Source: a bacterium
Lineage (GTDB): Bacteria > Bacteroidota > Bacteroidia > NS11-12g > UBA9320
Assembly: GCA_018223105.1 (NCBI GenBank)
Contig: JAAEYY010000018.1
Coordinates: 1 to 38,534 of the forward strand
DNA: 38,534 nucleotides
Reading direction: 5' to 3'
Shown here: piece after piece, positions 1-8,023 of the stretch
How positions within the stretch are numbered: the first letter of the stretch is position 1
How the letters are laid out: the number at the start of each line of letters is the position of its first letter
Made by a program: the position numbers and the translations under genes
Notes under the pieces: model-generated
Told to the model about the DNA's origin: nothing
The model's database searches: none
What the model saw: the letters and a program-made list of their open reading frames with translations, nothing else

Positions 1-402
1 ATCGTCGAGGTTCATTTCCTTCACAATCGATTGGATCAAGGTCTTGCTGTCGTCTGAGTCGTAGATTGTGAAATTTCGAGGGTAATTGAGCTTATCAGCT
101 TCAATTCTCAATATTTTAGCAAAAATAGAGTGAAAGGTTCCCATCCAAATGCTTCTTGCTTCCGGTCCAACCACAGACTCAATTCTCTCGCGCATTTCGC
201 GAGCAGCCTTATTTGTAAACGTTAAAGCTAAAATATTGAATGGATCTACACCTTTATCGATCAAATGTGCAATTCGAAATGTAAGAACTCGAGTTTTGCC
301 TGATCCGGCGCCTGCAATAATCATGACAGGACCTTCAGTTTGCAAAACCGCTTCTCTTTGCTGGGGATTTAACCCCTGTAAATATACAGGTTCAGTACTC
401 AT
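1..402 (-). CDS. UvrD/PcrA-type superfamily 1 DNA helicase, N-terminal part (cut by window edge)
   Basis: This is an ATP-dependent 3'-5' DNA helicase of the UvrD/PcrA/Rep group, acting in repair and replication restart. Only the first 134 codons lie in the window; the gene runs off the left edge. The ATG is at 402-400. Translation shows the Q-motif region (LNPQQREAV, about residues 10-18), Walker A GAGSGKT at about 31-37, motif Ia (ALTFTNKAAREM, about 60-71) and the GTFHS segment near residue 93. These occur in the expected order and spacing for domain 1A of UvrD. It is divergent from rfbC, with 97 bp between the starts. UvrD, PcrA and Rep cannot be separated from this fragment, so no symbol is given. 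Confidence 0.9.
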   Translation of the reverse strand, partial: MSTEPVYLQGLNPQQREAVLQTEGPVMIIAGAGSGKTRVLTFRIAHLIDKGVDPFNILALTFTNKAAREMRERIESVVGPEARSIWMGTFHSIFAKILRIEADKLNYPRNFTIYDSDDSKTLIQSIVKEMNLDD

Positions 403-499
403 TTTAAGGCCTTCAAAATTAGAACGAGCACCATTTAATCCGGTTTTCTTTTCAAACTAATTCCCCACATTTTCATAAGTTTTTTAAAATTGCACTCAA

Positions 500-1042
500 T
501 TGGAAATTAAACACACACATATAGAAGGCTTATTCGTGATTCAACCTAAAGTATTTGGAGACGAAAGAGGGTACTTTTTTGAGTCGTATAGAAAGGATCT
601 GCTTAAAGCTCATGGACTGCATCAGGATTTTGTTCAGGATAATCAGTCGATGAGTGCAAAAGGCATTCTTCGTGGACTCCATTTTCAAAAGCCTCCTTAT
701 GCTCAAGGGAAACTCGTTCAGGTAATTAAAGGTGCTGTCTTAGATGTAGCAGTAGATATACGAAGAAACTCAGCAACCTATGGAAAACATTATGCCATTG
801 AACTGAATGAGGATAACAAAACTATATTTTGGGTTCCTCCGGGTTTTGCCCATGGTTTTTTAACTTTGGAAGACAAGACCATCTTTACTTACAAATGCAC
901 GGATTATTACAATCCCGAATCTGAAGGTGATATTTTGTGGAACTCTCCTGACCTCAATATAAATTGGGGGATAGAAAATCCAATCCTATCCGCTAAAGAT
1001 CAGGTAGCCGAGCCTTTTTCAAGTTTTAATACCCCCTTTTAA
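500..1042 (+). CDS. rfbC: dTDP-4-dehydrorhamnose 3,5-epimerase
   Basis: RfbC/RmlC converts dTDP-4-keto-6-deoxyglucose to dTDP-4-keto-L-rhamnose, step three of dTDP-L-rhamnose synthesis for surface polysaccharide. The 180 residues match the usual family length. The cupin core is clear: LRGLHFQ carries the catalytic base His61, VPPGFAHGF lies at 112-120, YKCTDYY holds the conserved Tyr131, and SAKD ends in Asp167. The start is TTG at 500. An in-frame TAA lies 15 nt upstream and no ATG fits, while the N-terminus from this TTG aligns well with RmlC proteins, so TTG looks genuine. The other rfb genes are not in the window. Its stop codon is 1 nt from the stop of the convergent DUF1501 gene. Confidence 0.93.
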   Translation: MEIKHTHIEGLFVIQPKVFGDERGYFFESYRKDLLKAHGLHQDFVQDNQSMSAKGILRGLHFQKPPYAQGKLVQVIKGAVLDVAVDIRRNSATYGKHYAIELNEDNKTIFWVPPGFAHGFLTLEDKTIFTYKCTDYYNPESEGDILWNSPDLNINWGIENPILSAKDQVAEPFSSFNTPF

Positions 1043-1043
1043 T

Positions 1044-2621
1044 CTATATTTTGATCATGCTTCGGGTGTGATGAATACTCTGATTCTGATATCTACAGTA
1101 GTAAGTACCCGGTGCTAAATCAAATGCATCGAAGTTGATTTGATGTTCGCCTACCGGCATAACATCATTCACCAGTAAGGCAACTCTTTTACCTTCCGTG
1201 TTTATAATCTCCATTTGTACATGCCCACCTTCGGAGTAGTACCGAATCGTGGTGTAGGAGCTAAACGGATTAGGGTAGTTTATCAAGTACGTATCACCGG
1301 CTCTTTTGTTGAGATCTTTCGCTATGGAAGAAGTTTGACATTCAGAGTTTAAAATATCCAATCGGTCAAAATTATCCAGAATTACAGAGTTCGTGGTCTG
1401 GGGGTCTAAACAGAACCAGTTTTGGAGTATAGTGCTATAGATACTTCTAAAATCGGTTTCCATTTCAAGGTTGTCATTCACCGTTGGCACATTAGGTAGC
1501 TGCGGGTTGTCGCCAATAATGCCACTTTTCACTTTGTTCCCGAACAAGAATAAGGGTGCTGCGGCACCATGGTCTGTTCCGGTACTTCCGTTAGAAACAA
1601 TTCTTCGTCCAAATTCACTAAAAGTCATTCCCAATACTCGATCTGCTACACCTAATTTGGTAATGTCGTCTTGGAAGGCATTAACAGAATCTGAAAGATT
1701 TTGAAGGAGAGAAGCATGGGCTCCTGTTTCATTCCCTCCGGTCATATCTACCTGGTTGGCATGAGTATCGAAGCCACCAATAGTGCAGACGTAAACTCTG
1801 GTTTTGAGTCCTCCCGCAATAAGTTGAGCTACAATTTTCAATTGTCTAGCTAAACTAGTTTCGGGATATAAGGTACTTATGTTATCTGCTTTATCTGCTG
1901 CGGCACCTACGGCTTCTGTATATTCATTGGCCTGATGAGCAATCCTGCGGACATAATCAAGTTCTTTAGCTGCCCAAGTATTTCCCGGATCGCCGAAGTC
2001 GCCGGTGAGTAGCTGATAATAATAGTTAGGATTACTTATTGCGAATCCCATATTAACCGCCATTCCCTGGCAAACAGGTGATACAATTGATCCGATTTGA
2101 ATTGCAAGTGGGTCCGGCATCTTGTCGTTTGGAAAACCATTGGGGTAATTTGGCCATTCCTCACTGAGATATCTTCCGATCCAGCCGGATTCTAGTGTTT
2201 CGTTCCAATCAGCACCGGTTAACCATATATCAGTTGATCTGAAATGAGAGTAGTTCTGATTTGGATATCCTACATTCTGAACAATATTTACTTTTCCATC
2301 ATTAAACATGTTTCGCATACCGCTCATTGCCGGATGTAAACCTGTTTCTGAGTATCCGTCTAAACCTAGCACTTTGTTTTCAGGGATGAGTACATTTGAT
2401 CTTGCAGCACTTAACTGGCTGTATTGATCCAATGGAATCACAGTATTTAAACCATCATTACCTCCGTTCATTTGTATGAGTACTAAAACTCGATCAGTAT
2501 CTACAAAATCTTCGCTTGCAGCACCGAGAATATTACCGTAGGCTCTAATGGGTTGTCCATTAATCGCAAAGGGTAAGAGCGACATTGGTGCGAGTCCTTT
2601 TATAAAATCACGTCTTTTCAT
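1044..2621 (-). CDS. DUF1501 family protein with twin-arginine-like signal and T9SS type A sorting domain
   Basis: This 525-residue DUF1501 protein belongs to a sulfatase/alkaline-phosphatase-like family of unknown biochemical function. The N-terminus KRRDFIKG followed by a hydrophobic stretch resembles a Tat signal. LIQMNGGNDGLNTVIP at about 48-63, SHFRSTDIW and GGFDTHANQ are typical DUF1501 motifs, as is the later FSEFGRR near GTDHGAAAP. The last 80 residues (from about 445, INYPNPFSSYTTIRY, ending HHTRSMIKI) form a type A T9SS C-terminal sorting domain. The protein is therefore inferred to be secreted and surface-attached. It lies 10 nt downstream of the DUF1800 gene on the same strand; the two families are commonly paired, so they probably form one transcript. 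The substrate is unknown. Confidence 0.9.
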   Translation of the reverse strand: MKRRDFIKGLAPMSLLPFAINGQPIRAYGNILGAASEDFVDTDRVLVLIQMNGGNDGLNTVIPLDQYSQLSAARSNVLIPENKVLGLDGYSETGLHPAMSGMRNMFNDGKVNIVQNVGYPNQNYSHFRSTDIWLTGADWNETLESGWIGRYLSEEWPNYPNGFPNDKMPDPLAIQIGSIVSPVCQGMAVNMGFAISNPNYYYQLLTGDFGDPGNTWAAKELDYVRRIAHQANEYTEAVGAAADKADNISTLYPETSLARQLKIVAQLIAGGLKTRVYVCTIGGFDTHANQVDMTGGNETGAHASLLQNLSDSVNAFQDDITKLGVADRVLGMTFSEFGRRIVSNGSTGTDHGAAAPLFLFGNKVKSGIIGDNPQLPNVPTVNDNLEMETDFRSIYSTILQNWFCLDPQTTNSVILDNFDRLDILNSECQTSSIAKDLNKRAGDTYLINYPNPFSSYTTIRYYSEGGHVQMEIINTEGKRVALLVNDVMPVGEHQINFDAFDLAPGTYYCRYQNQSIHHTRSMIKI

Positions 2622-2631
2622 GGTGTTGCTA

Positions 2632-4272
2632 TTAAGAGAGTTGATATTCGGCTAAGTTCATAAGATATTTAAATAGGAGCTTGAGTCTGGTTTCTACAGC
2701 ATCTCGTTTAGAAGAACTGCTCTTGTCATTGATGTAGTCATTCCAATCATCAGTCCAGTAATAATCTTGAGACTGACCGTACAGAAGAACACTCTTCATA
2801 TAATCTTTTTGATCTTGAGATACCTCTACAGTATGCATCAACATCAGAACATCATCAATAAACGCTCCCGGATCGGAAACAGAACTGAATTTCTCAGCGA
2901 ACCTCACAGTATCTACCTGAAGCCTAAAACCCTGATACCCTAGACCCACAATGGTTAAATAGTCTGTAACTTCATTTCGGTTAGGAAGAGTATCGGAATT
3001 GATCCATAATTCGTGGAAATTAGGGATTTGATAATAAGCAGGCCATCCGGCAACGCTTGGTGGATCCATTATGTCTTGTTGATGCAAGGAGGCGTAATAG
3101 TGGATCAAGTACCACATGTGATATTGTTCCACGTAGTCTGAAGCTCCCGGGAATATGTTATTCTTCGAGTTGTTATTCGGATGCTGGAAATTGTTGTTTG
3201 CAATGTCGAACATTCTAATAAATCCAACGAGGAAATCAATCGGACTTTTAATTATAGCTCCTCTATTTGCCACATCAAAGAAGTGCTCACTTTTGAAAAG
3301 TGCTTCCATCATAGGCTTGATATCGTAATTGTTGTTGCGAAATATCTGAGCCATTGGGGCAATAACATTGGCCTCCGTGGCTTCATCTATATCGTAGTAA
3401 ACAAACCAACGATAGATTCTTCTGGCGATATATTTAGCAACTTCATCCTGCAATAGGATCATGTCTATCAGCTCGATTAACTCATCTGCTCCTGAGGTGC
3501 CAGAGAGTCCGGTAATCGTTTTGTTTCCATAGAACTCCGAAAACTGCTTCGTGCTGGTATCGTGCTGTGCCGGATCGAAAAATACATTCCCGTTTGTTGT
3601 ATTAATTCTCCAGCCTGTTAAGACTTTCGCCGCTTCAATCACATCAGACTCGGTGTATTTAGAATCAGGTCCTTTCCCTAGAGTGAATAATTCCTGTAGT
3701 TCTCTAGAATAGTTTTCATCCGGTGCAGACTTCGTATTTCTATAACCGTTGAGATAAATCAACATTGCCGGATCTTTACTGATCTCATGCACCAAAGTCT
3801 TGAAGTTCTTCAAGCAATTTGCTCTGATCATGGCGTTTTGCTTGTATGCAAAATTTGCCCAATAGAAAACATTGGTTTCAGTAGAAAAATGATTGGTCCA
3901 AAAAAGCACCATTTTTTCTCTGATAGTGCGATCCTGACCCACCATCTTCCCAATCCACCATCGCTTAAATGAGCTGTTTCTATGGTTGTTTAATGACGCA
4001 TTGTAGTCATAGACCCATGGCTGGCCCGGAACAATATTAGGGTCACTCATTTGTGCATCATAGTTGTTTACGGGAGGAGAGGGCGGATTGTAATCCACAT
4101 CAAGAATCTCGTCAACAGCCTGATTTAATGTTTTACCTGAGAAGTACTGAAGATCTTCAACAGTGGCACCAAACATAGTGCGCTTTAATAGGTGTAATAC
4201 CGCCGCTTCATCCCAGGTCCCCGTGTAGGGATCCAATCCGGAATGAGTTCTAGCCTTACTTGCTATAGCCAT
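2632..4272 (-). CDS. DUF1800 family protein
   Basis: This 546-residue DUF1800 protein is a family of unknown function typically encoded beside DUF1501 proteins. Recognisable parts are the N-terminal AAVLHLLKRTMFGAT (about 24-38), WIGKMVGQDRTIREKMVLFWTNHF (start about 106), NYSRELQELFTLGKG (about 187-201) and the later DPPSVAGWPAYYQ. The start ATG is at 4272; two in-frame TAA codons lie directly upstream (about 9-15 nt), so the N-terminus cannot be longer. I see no signal peptide, lipobox or T9SS sorting domain, although the downstream partner DUF1501 has both a Tat-like signal and a sorting domain. It is the first gene of a probable two-gene operon. Confidence 0.9.
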   Translation of the reverse strand: MAIASKARTHSGLDPYTGTWDEAAVLHLLKRTMFGATVEDLQYFSGKTLNQAVDEILDVDYNPPSPPVNNYDAQMSDPNIVPGQPWVYDYNASLNNHRNSSFKRWWIGKMVGQDRTIREKMVLFWTNHFSTETNVFYWANFAYKQNAMIRANCLKNFKTLVHEISKDPAMLIYLNGYRNTKSAPDENYSRELQELFTLGKGPDSKYTESDVIEAAKVLTGWRINTTNGNVFFDPAQHDTSTKQFSEFYGNKTITGLSGTSGADELIELIDMILLQDEVAKYIARRIYRWFVYYDIDEATEANVIAPMAQIFRNNNYDIKPMMEALFKSEHFFDVANRGAIIKSPIDFLVGFIRMFDIANNNFQHPNNNSKNNIFPGASDYVEQYHMWYLIHYYASLHQQDIMDPPSVAGWPAYYQIPNFHELWINSDTLPNRNEVTDYLTIVGLGYQGFRLQVDTVRFAEKFSSVSDPGAFIDDVLMLMHTVEVSQDQKDYMKSVLLYGQSQDYYWTDDWNDYINDKSSSSKRDAVETRLKLLFKYLMNLAEYQLS

Positions 4273-4358
4273 AATCTTTTTTTATTAGTCGGATGCAGTA
4301 GTAAATAGTTGCAGCAAGATAATAAAAAAAACACAATCTTTAACTAAATAGGGTCAAT

Positions 4359-4383
4359 GAAATGTACAGTATACTGCTATTTC
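4359..4383. repeat. 25-bp imperfect palindrome around CAGTATACTG
   Basis: The perfect 10-bp palindrome CAGTATACTG at 4367-4376 is flanked by matching outer arms GAAAT (4359-4363) and ATTTC (4379-4383). It lies in the 145-bp gap between the DUF819 stop and the DUF1800 start, about 87 bp upstream of the DUF1800 ATG. It has no T-tract after it on either strand, so it is not an obvious terminator. An operator for the DUF1800-DUF1501 operon is possible (inference). Confidence 0.45.
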
Positions 4384-4417
4384 GAACTTTAAGATAAGGA
4401 TGTAAATAGTCTAAATT

Positions 4418-5680
4418 TTAGAAGAAGCCGCTGGCCCATTCCATCATTTCAGCACAGGCGATAGCGCCATAGGTACCCAAAGCATAGCCTAAAACTGCTA
4501 ATAAAACACCAACAGTGGCAAGGGAAGGGTGAAACGCTGCTGCTACCACAGGAGCTGATGCTGCACCTCCAATATTGGCCTTACTTCCTACAGCGAGGAA
4601 GAAAAATGGAGCGCGGATAATTTTAGCAACCGTAATTAATAGACCGGCATGTATTGCCATCCAGATTAATCCAACAACTATAATCAGTGGATTTTCTTGA
4701 ATCTGAAGTATATTCATTTTCATACCAATTGTTGCAACCAGGATATAAATGAAAACAGATCCAATTTTACTTGCACCCGCTCCTTCATAATTTCTGGCTT
4801 TAGTAAAGGATAGCAATAAACCGATAGTTGTGCTAATTACAACCACCCAGAAAAAGTCATTGGCCAAGATAGATTCCTTTAAAGAATCAATAGATCCAAA
4901 GTAGCTGCTTGCTCCGCCCGAGATCCAGTGCGATATTCCGGTAGCACCAAAGCCAATTCCTAATATCACCATAATATCACCCAGAGTAGCTTTTCTCTCT
5001 ACGCTTGCGGTAAACTTCTCTACTCTTTCTTTGAGCACTGTTATTGCAGAAGAGTCTGCTTTAAGCCATCGATCTATTTTGTCATTAATGCCTACTCCTA
5101 GTAGAAGAAGTGCCATCCAGATATTGGCCACAACAATGTCTACCAATACCATGGCTGCATATTTGTCGTCGTTGTATTCGTACATTTCCAACATGGCAGC
5201 TTGATTCGCGCCGCCGCCTATCCAGGATCCCGCTAAAGTTGATAAGCCTCGCCACGTAGCATCATTTCCAACTCCTCCTACGGTTTCAGGAGAAAAGCTC
5301 GAAACTATCAGAATTGCCAAAGGACCGCCAATTACAACACCAATTGTGGCTGTAAAAAACATGATGAGTGCCTTAGGTCCAAGCTTGAATACAGATTTTA
5401 AATCAATAGATAAAGTAAGTAATACCAGGGAAGTAGGGAGGAGGTAGGTTTTAGCCATACCATATAAGCCTGATAGGTCGCTAGAGATCACACCTGCGGT
5501 ATTGAATATTGCAGGGATCATATAGCACATGAGTAATGCCGGGATATATTTATAGAACTTAGACCAGAAACCGGTCTTTTTGCTTGAAGTGTAAAAGACA
5601 AAGGCCAGAGCAGCACTTAAGAGTCCAAATACAACGGCATCATTACTTATTAAAACATCTGCGGCATTTGATTCAGGCAT
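4418..5680 (-). CDS. DUF819 family integral membrane protein
   Basis: This 420-residue polytopic protein belongs to DUF819 (YjcL-like), an uncharacterised transporter-like family. About ten or more hydrophobic segments are visible. The two glycine/alanine-rich signatures of the family are present: AGSWIGGGANQAAM at about 150-163 and GSKANIGGAASAPVVAAAF at about 367-385. These sit in the two halves of the protein in an internal-repeat-like arrangement. The ATG at 5680 follows the OMP gene stop by 18 nt. On the minus strand TTTCTTTG lies 5 nt upstream of the ATG and could be a weak -7 element, so it may have its own promoter as well as read-through. The substrate is unknown. Confidence 0.88.
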   Translation of the reverse strand: MPESNAADVLISNDAVVFGLLSAALAFVFYTSSKKTGFWSKFYKYIPALLMCYMIPAIFNTAGVISSDLSGLYGMAKTYLLPTSLVLLTLSIDLKSVFKLGPKALIMFFTATIGVVIGGPLAILIVSSFSPETVGGVGNDATWRGLSTLAGSWIGGGANQAAMLEMYEYNDDKYAAMVLVDIVVANIWMALLLLGVGINDKIDRWLKADSSAITVLKERVEKFTASVERKATLGDIMVILGIGFGATGISHWISGGASSYFGSIDSLKESILANDFFWVVVISTTIGLLLSFTKARNYEGAGASKIGSVFIYILVATIGMKMNILQIQENPLIIVVGLIWMAIHAGLLITVAKIIRAPFFFLAVGSKANIGGAASAPVVAAAFHPSLATVGVLLAVLGYALGTYGAIACAEMMEWASGFF

Positions 5681-5698
5681 AGCCGCAAAGAAATGAAT

Positions 5699-6622
5699 TT
5701 ATCTGAATATCTTTCTGCGAGTTTTACCTCCTTTGCGGAATACCGGCATCTTGCCAGAGTTGCCAAACCAGCCCTGACCGCTATAAATACAGGTAGTATT
5801 CCCATTTCGATTGCTTAAAGCAATCAGTGGTATCTCGTACCTAAATCCAATGAGAAAGTAACTATCGAAATTGTTGGGGTTACCTCTTCCAGAACCAGGT
5901 CTTCTGTCTTCAAAGCCCGGATTAGCAAAATGCGCCGCAACGTCACCATCCATTTCCCTAATGAGTTCAACATCTGCATAGGTGGTTGATACATCGTCTA
6001 AATAGTCTGTAAATGACTTTCTAAACATGATATCTAAAGAGAGTTTTGAGCCATTTTCTAAAAGAAACTTTTTACCAAAACCAAAAGGTAATACAGGTGC
6101 AAAATGACCGTAAGGATCTTTGTTAGGTAAATAATTTTGGCCTTCGGTTCCAAAAGGGCGCAGTTTGTACATTACGCCATTATATTCTGCTTTAGGTTCG
6201 AAGTAAACAACACCGTAGCCAATATTTGCATAAATATCGCCAATAATTGGAATTTGTTGAGGTACAGTGAGTTCCAACATGAAGTTTGCTTCGATGATAT
6301 CTGTCCTTACAGAAATTCTTCGAGCAGCCCTAAATTCTTCTGAAGTGAGTCGGTCGTCTGCAGAGAGACGAGCATAGAAACAATTAACCCCTAATCCCAC
6401 AAAACCGTGGTTGTATTGCATGCCGGCACCAAATGCTACACGCGTTTGGCTAAGGTCCATGTCTAAAAAGTCATTGGAACCTTTGGCATTTTTTCCACCT
6501 AGGTCCGATAAGAAACTGGTTGTAGAGGCCAGTACCTTTACAGATAAGTGTGGAGGAGGCGTATAATCTTGAGCATATACAACACCACATATCATTAACA
6601 ATATGATTGTGAGTATCCTCAT
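5699..6622 (-). CDS. Putative outer-membrane/envelope protein, copy A of a tandem pair
   Basis: I do not recognise a named family. The 307-residue protein starts with a clear signal peptide (about residues 1-17, ending VYA, mature from QDYTPPP). The body alternates short polar and hydrophobic strands rich in Gly, Tyr and Phe, as in a small outer-membrane beta-barrel. It shares ordered blocks with the next gene: FLSDLGGKNA, DLDLS, YARLSADD, ELTVPQ, KAEYNGVMYKLR, GTEGQNYLP, PFGFGKK, DYLDDVST and IGFRYE. The end is unusual: after NTTC there is a linker and a basic tail (RKGGKTRRKIFR) rather than a terminal aromatic strand. It arose with 6764-7678 by tandem duplication. Confidence 0.75.
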   Translation of the reverse strand: MRILTIILLMICGVVYAQDYTPPPHLSVKVLASTTSFLSDLGGKNAKGSNDFLDMDLSQTRVAFGAGMQYNHGFVGLGVNCFYARLSADDRLTSEEFRAARRISVRTDIIEANFMLELTVPQQIPIIGDIYANIGYGVVYFEPKAEYNGVMYKLRPFGTEGQNYLPNKDPYGHFAPVLPFGFGKKFLLENGSKLSLDIMFRKSFTDYLDDVSTTYADVELIREMDGDVAAHFANPGFEDRRPGSGRGNPNNFDSYFLIGFRYEIPLIALSNRNGNTTCIYSGQGWFGNSGKMPVFRKGGKTRRKIFR

Positions 6623-6763
6623 AGGTTAATAGCCCCCATTGTCAGTTGGGGTGTTTTTTGATTTCTCACGACAATTCTTCCTTCTAAGTTAACAGTTTTC
6701 AAGAGCATTTTCAAAGAGGCCCTTGAAAGTGGTTACAAAGGTAAGGTATATAGTAGTACAAAA

Positions 6764-7678
6764 CTACCTTCTACCTCTAGCTCTTCCTCTTCTGTTAAAT
6801 TTTCTTGGAGAAGCGCTTTTGTAATTTGTCCAACCTGTTGCAAAAGCACAAGTAGTGTTAAAGTCGCGGGCAAAAACAGTAAGCGGAACCTCGTATCGGA
6901 ATCCAATCATAAAGTAATTGTCCATGTCGCTTCGGTCACCTCTTCTTGAACCCACGGCTCTTCCGTCAACTGATCGGTCGGCAAGTGCTGCAGCTGCAGG
7001 ACCTGCTTGTTCCGCTATTCTAGCGGGATCAGCGTACACGGTAGATACATCGTCAAGGTAGTCGGTAAAGGTTTTTCTCAATGAAACATCAAGGCATAAT
7101 CTAGTGCCATTTGCCATTGGAATTTTCTTACCAAATCCAAAAGGAATTACCGGAGAGAATAAACTGTAAGGAGATTTACCGGGTAGGTAAAGTTGACCTT
7201 CAGTACCTAAATAACGCAGTTTATACACTACGCCATTGAGTTCTGCTTTGGGTTGATAATAGACAAAACCTCCACCAAAGTTTACATAGAAATTACCTAA
7301 AACTGGCACTCTTTGAGGCACAGTAAGTTCTACGATAACATTGGTTTCAACAATGTCGGTAAAGACACTCAGCTGTCGAATAGAACGCAGCGCTTGAGTG
7401 TTAGCGTCATCAGCCTTTAATCTTGCGTAAAGGGCATTGGCTCCAATACCGAAAGCTCCGGCATTGTAATGCAAACCAAATCCAACCGCTATACTGGTTT
7501 CGGATAAATCCAAATCAGAAGGGTCATTGGTACCAACTGCGTTTTTACCGCCAAGATCGCTGAGGAAAAAACTGGGGGAAGCTGTGATTTTAGCTGACCA
7601 GTAGGGATACTGTAAACCTCTTTGAGCAAATACTAAAGTAGGCAACAGCATTAAAGCTGTGGTTAAAAATTTCATCAT
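6764..7678 (-). CDS. Putative outer-membrane/envelope protein, copy B of a tandem pair
   Basis: This 304-residue paralog of the downstream gene (5699-6622) has a signal peptide of about 18 residues (ending VFA, mature from QRGLQYPYW). The same blocks occur in the same order: FLSDLGGKNA, DLDLSET, YARLKADD, ELTVPQ, KAELNGVVYKLR, GTEGQLYLPGK, PFGFGKK, DYLDDVSTVYAD and IGFRYEVPL. It also keeps the NTTC cysteine and ends in a strongly basic tail (RKFNRRGRARGRR). A 141-bp gap separates the copies. Function is unknown; beta-barrel topology is inferred from strand-like periodicity. Two ATG codons open the frame (MMKF); either could be used. Confidence 0.75.
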   Translation of the reverse strand: MMKFLTTALMLLPTLVFAQRGLQYPYWSAKITASPSFFLSDLGGKNAVGTNDPSDLDLSETSIAVGFGLHYNAGAFGIGANALYARLKADDANTQALRSIRQLSVFTDIVETNVIVELTVPQRVPVLGNFYVNFGGGFVYYQPKAELNGVVYKLRYLGTEGQLYLPGKSPYSLFSPVIPFGFGKKIPMANGTRLCLDVSLRKTFTDYLDDVSTVYADPARIAEQAGPAAAALADRSVDGRAVGSRRGDRSDMDNYFMIGFRYEVPLTVFARDFNTTCAFATGWTNYKSASPRKFNRRGRARGRR

Positions 7679-7777
7679 TGCAATACAGATTAAGTGTAGT
7701 AGTTAGGTGCAAATATAAGTTCAAATTCTGAATTTGAAAATATTTTCCACATTTAACCTTGTTATATTATTGTTAAG

Positions 7778-7833
7778 CTAGCGCTCGATTTGAGGAGTTG
7801 AATGTGTATAAAGTGCAGGATATCAAGCGCTAG
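7778..7833. repeat. Imperfect 14-bp inverted repeat with AGCGCT cores
   Basis: CTAGCGCTCGATTT (7778-7791) and ATATCAAGCGCTAG (7820-7833) are inverted copies matching at 12 of 14 positions, with 8 perfect outer bases. Each contains the self-complementary hexamer AGCGCT, so the two sites are also partial direct repeats, 45 bp centre to centre. They lie about 190 bp upstream of gcvP and about 100 bp upstream of the divergent gene, so they could be operator half-sites or an RNA stem. No function is shown. Confidence 0.4.
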
Positions 7834-7970
7834 AATCTTGTCTTCAATCAAAAGACAGCCTCTTATTTAGAACCTTCCTAAAAATTGCCTATTTTAGAGC
7901 TGAAATATTAAAATGTAAGTAGCAGATTATCAGAGATTTAAAATAGTGCCAAAACAACTTGTAATTAGCA

Positions 7971-8001
7971 CTGTTTCACATACCTATTAATTATATTTTT
8001 G
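7971..8001 (+). promoter_or_regulatory. Candidate Bacteroidota-type promoter for gcvP
   Basis: TATTTTTG at 7994-8001 fits the -7 consensus TAnnTTTG exactly. CTG at 7971-7973, one base off TTG, lies 20 nt upstream at the usual -33 spacing. The element is followed by CAGCA and is 22 nt from the gcvP ATG, which would give a short leader. This is a motif match only. Confidence 0.4.
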
Positions 8002-8023
8002 CAGCAATTTTTGAAGACGGTTT

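Larger units (their letters stand above)
7679..8023. other. 345-bp intergenic region between envelope gene B and gcvP
   Basis: This is the only stretch over 300 bp without a gene. It separates a minus-strand gene from plus-strand gcvP and should carry both promoters. It contains an imperfect inverted repeat with AGCGCT cores (7778-7791 and 7820-7833) and a candidate gcvP promoter at 7971-8001. I see no convincing small ORF, tRNA or tandem glycine-riboswitch aptamer. The remainder is AT-rich and featureless to my eye. Confidence 0.6.

Noticed and set aside
149..460. Plus-strand open frame of about 100 codons at the left edge
   Set aside because: It is the reverse shadow of the UvrD/PcrA helicase gene, whose Walker A and other motifs are clear on the minus strand.
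6634..6659. Terminator-like hairpin (CCCCA/TGGGG, then TGTTTTTT) on the plus strand upstream of envelope gene A
   Set aside because: The stem has only 5 bp, and no plus-strand gene lies upstream to be terminated. An antisense RNA ending here would be pure speculation.
7679..8023. Possible glycine riboswitch before gcvP
   Set aside because: I could not find the paired aptamer-like helices or conserved purine-rich junctions. The region is AT-rich and the candidate promoter lies only 22 nt from the ATG, leaving no room for an aptamer.
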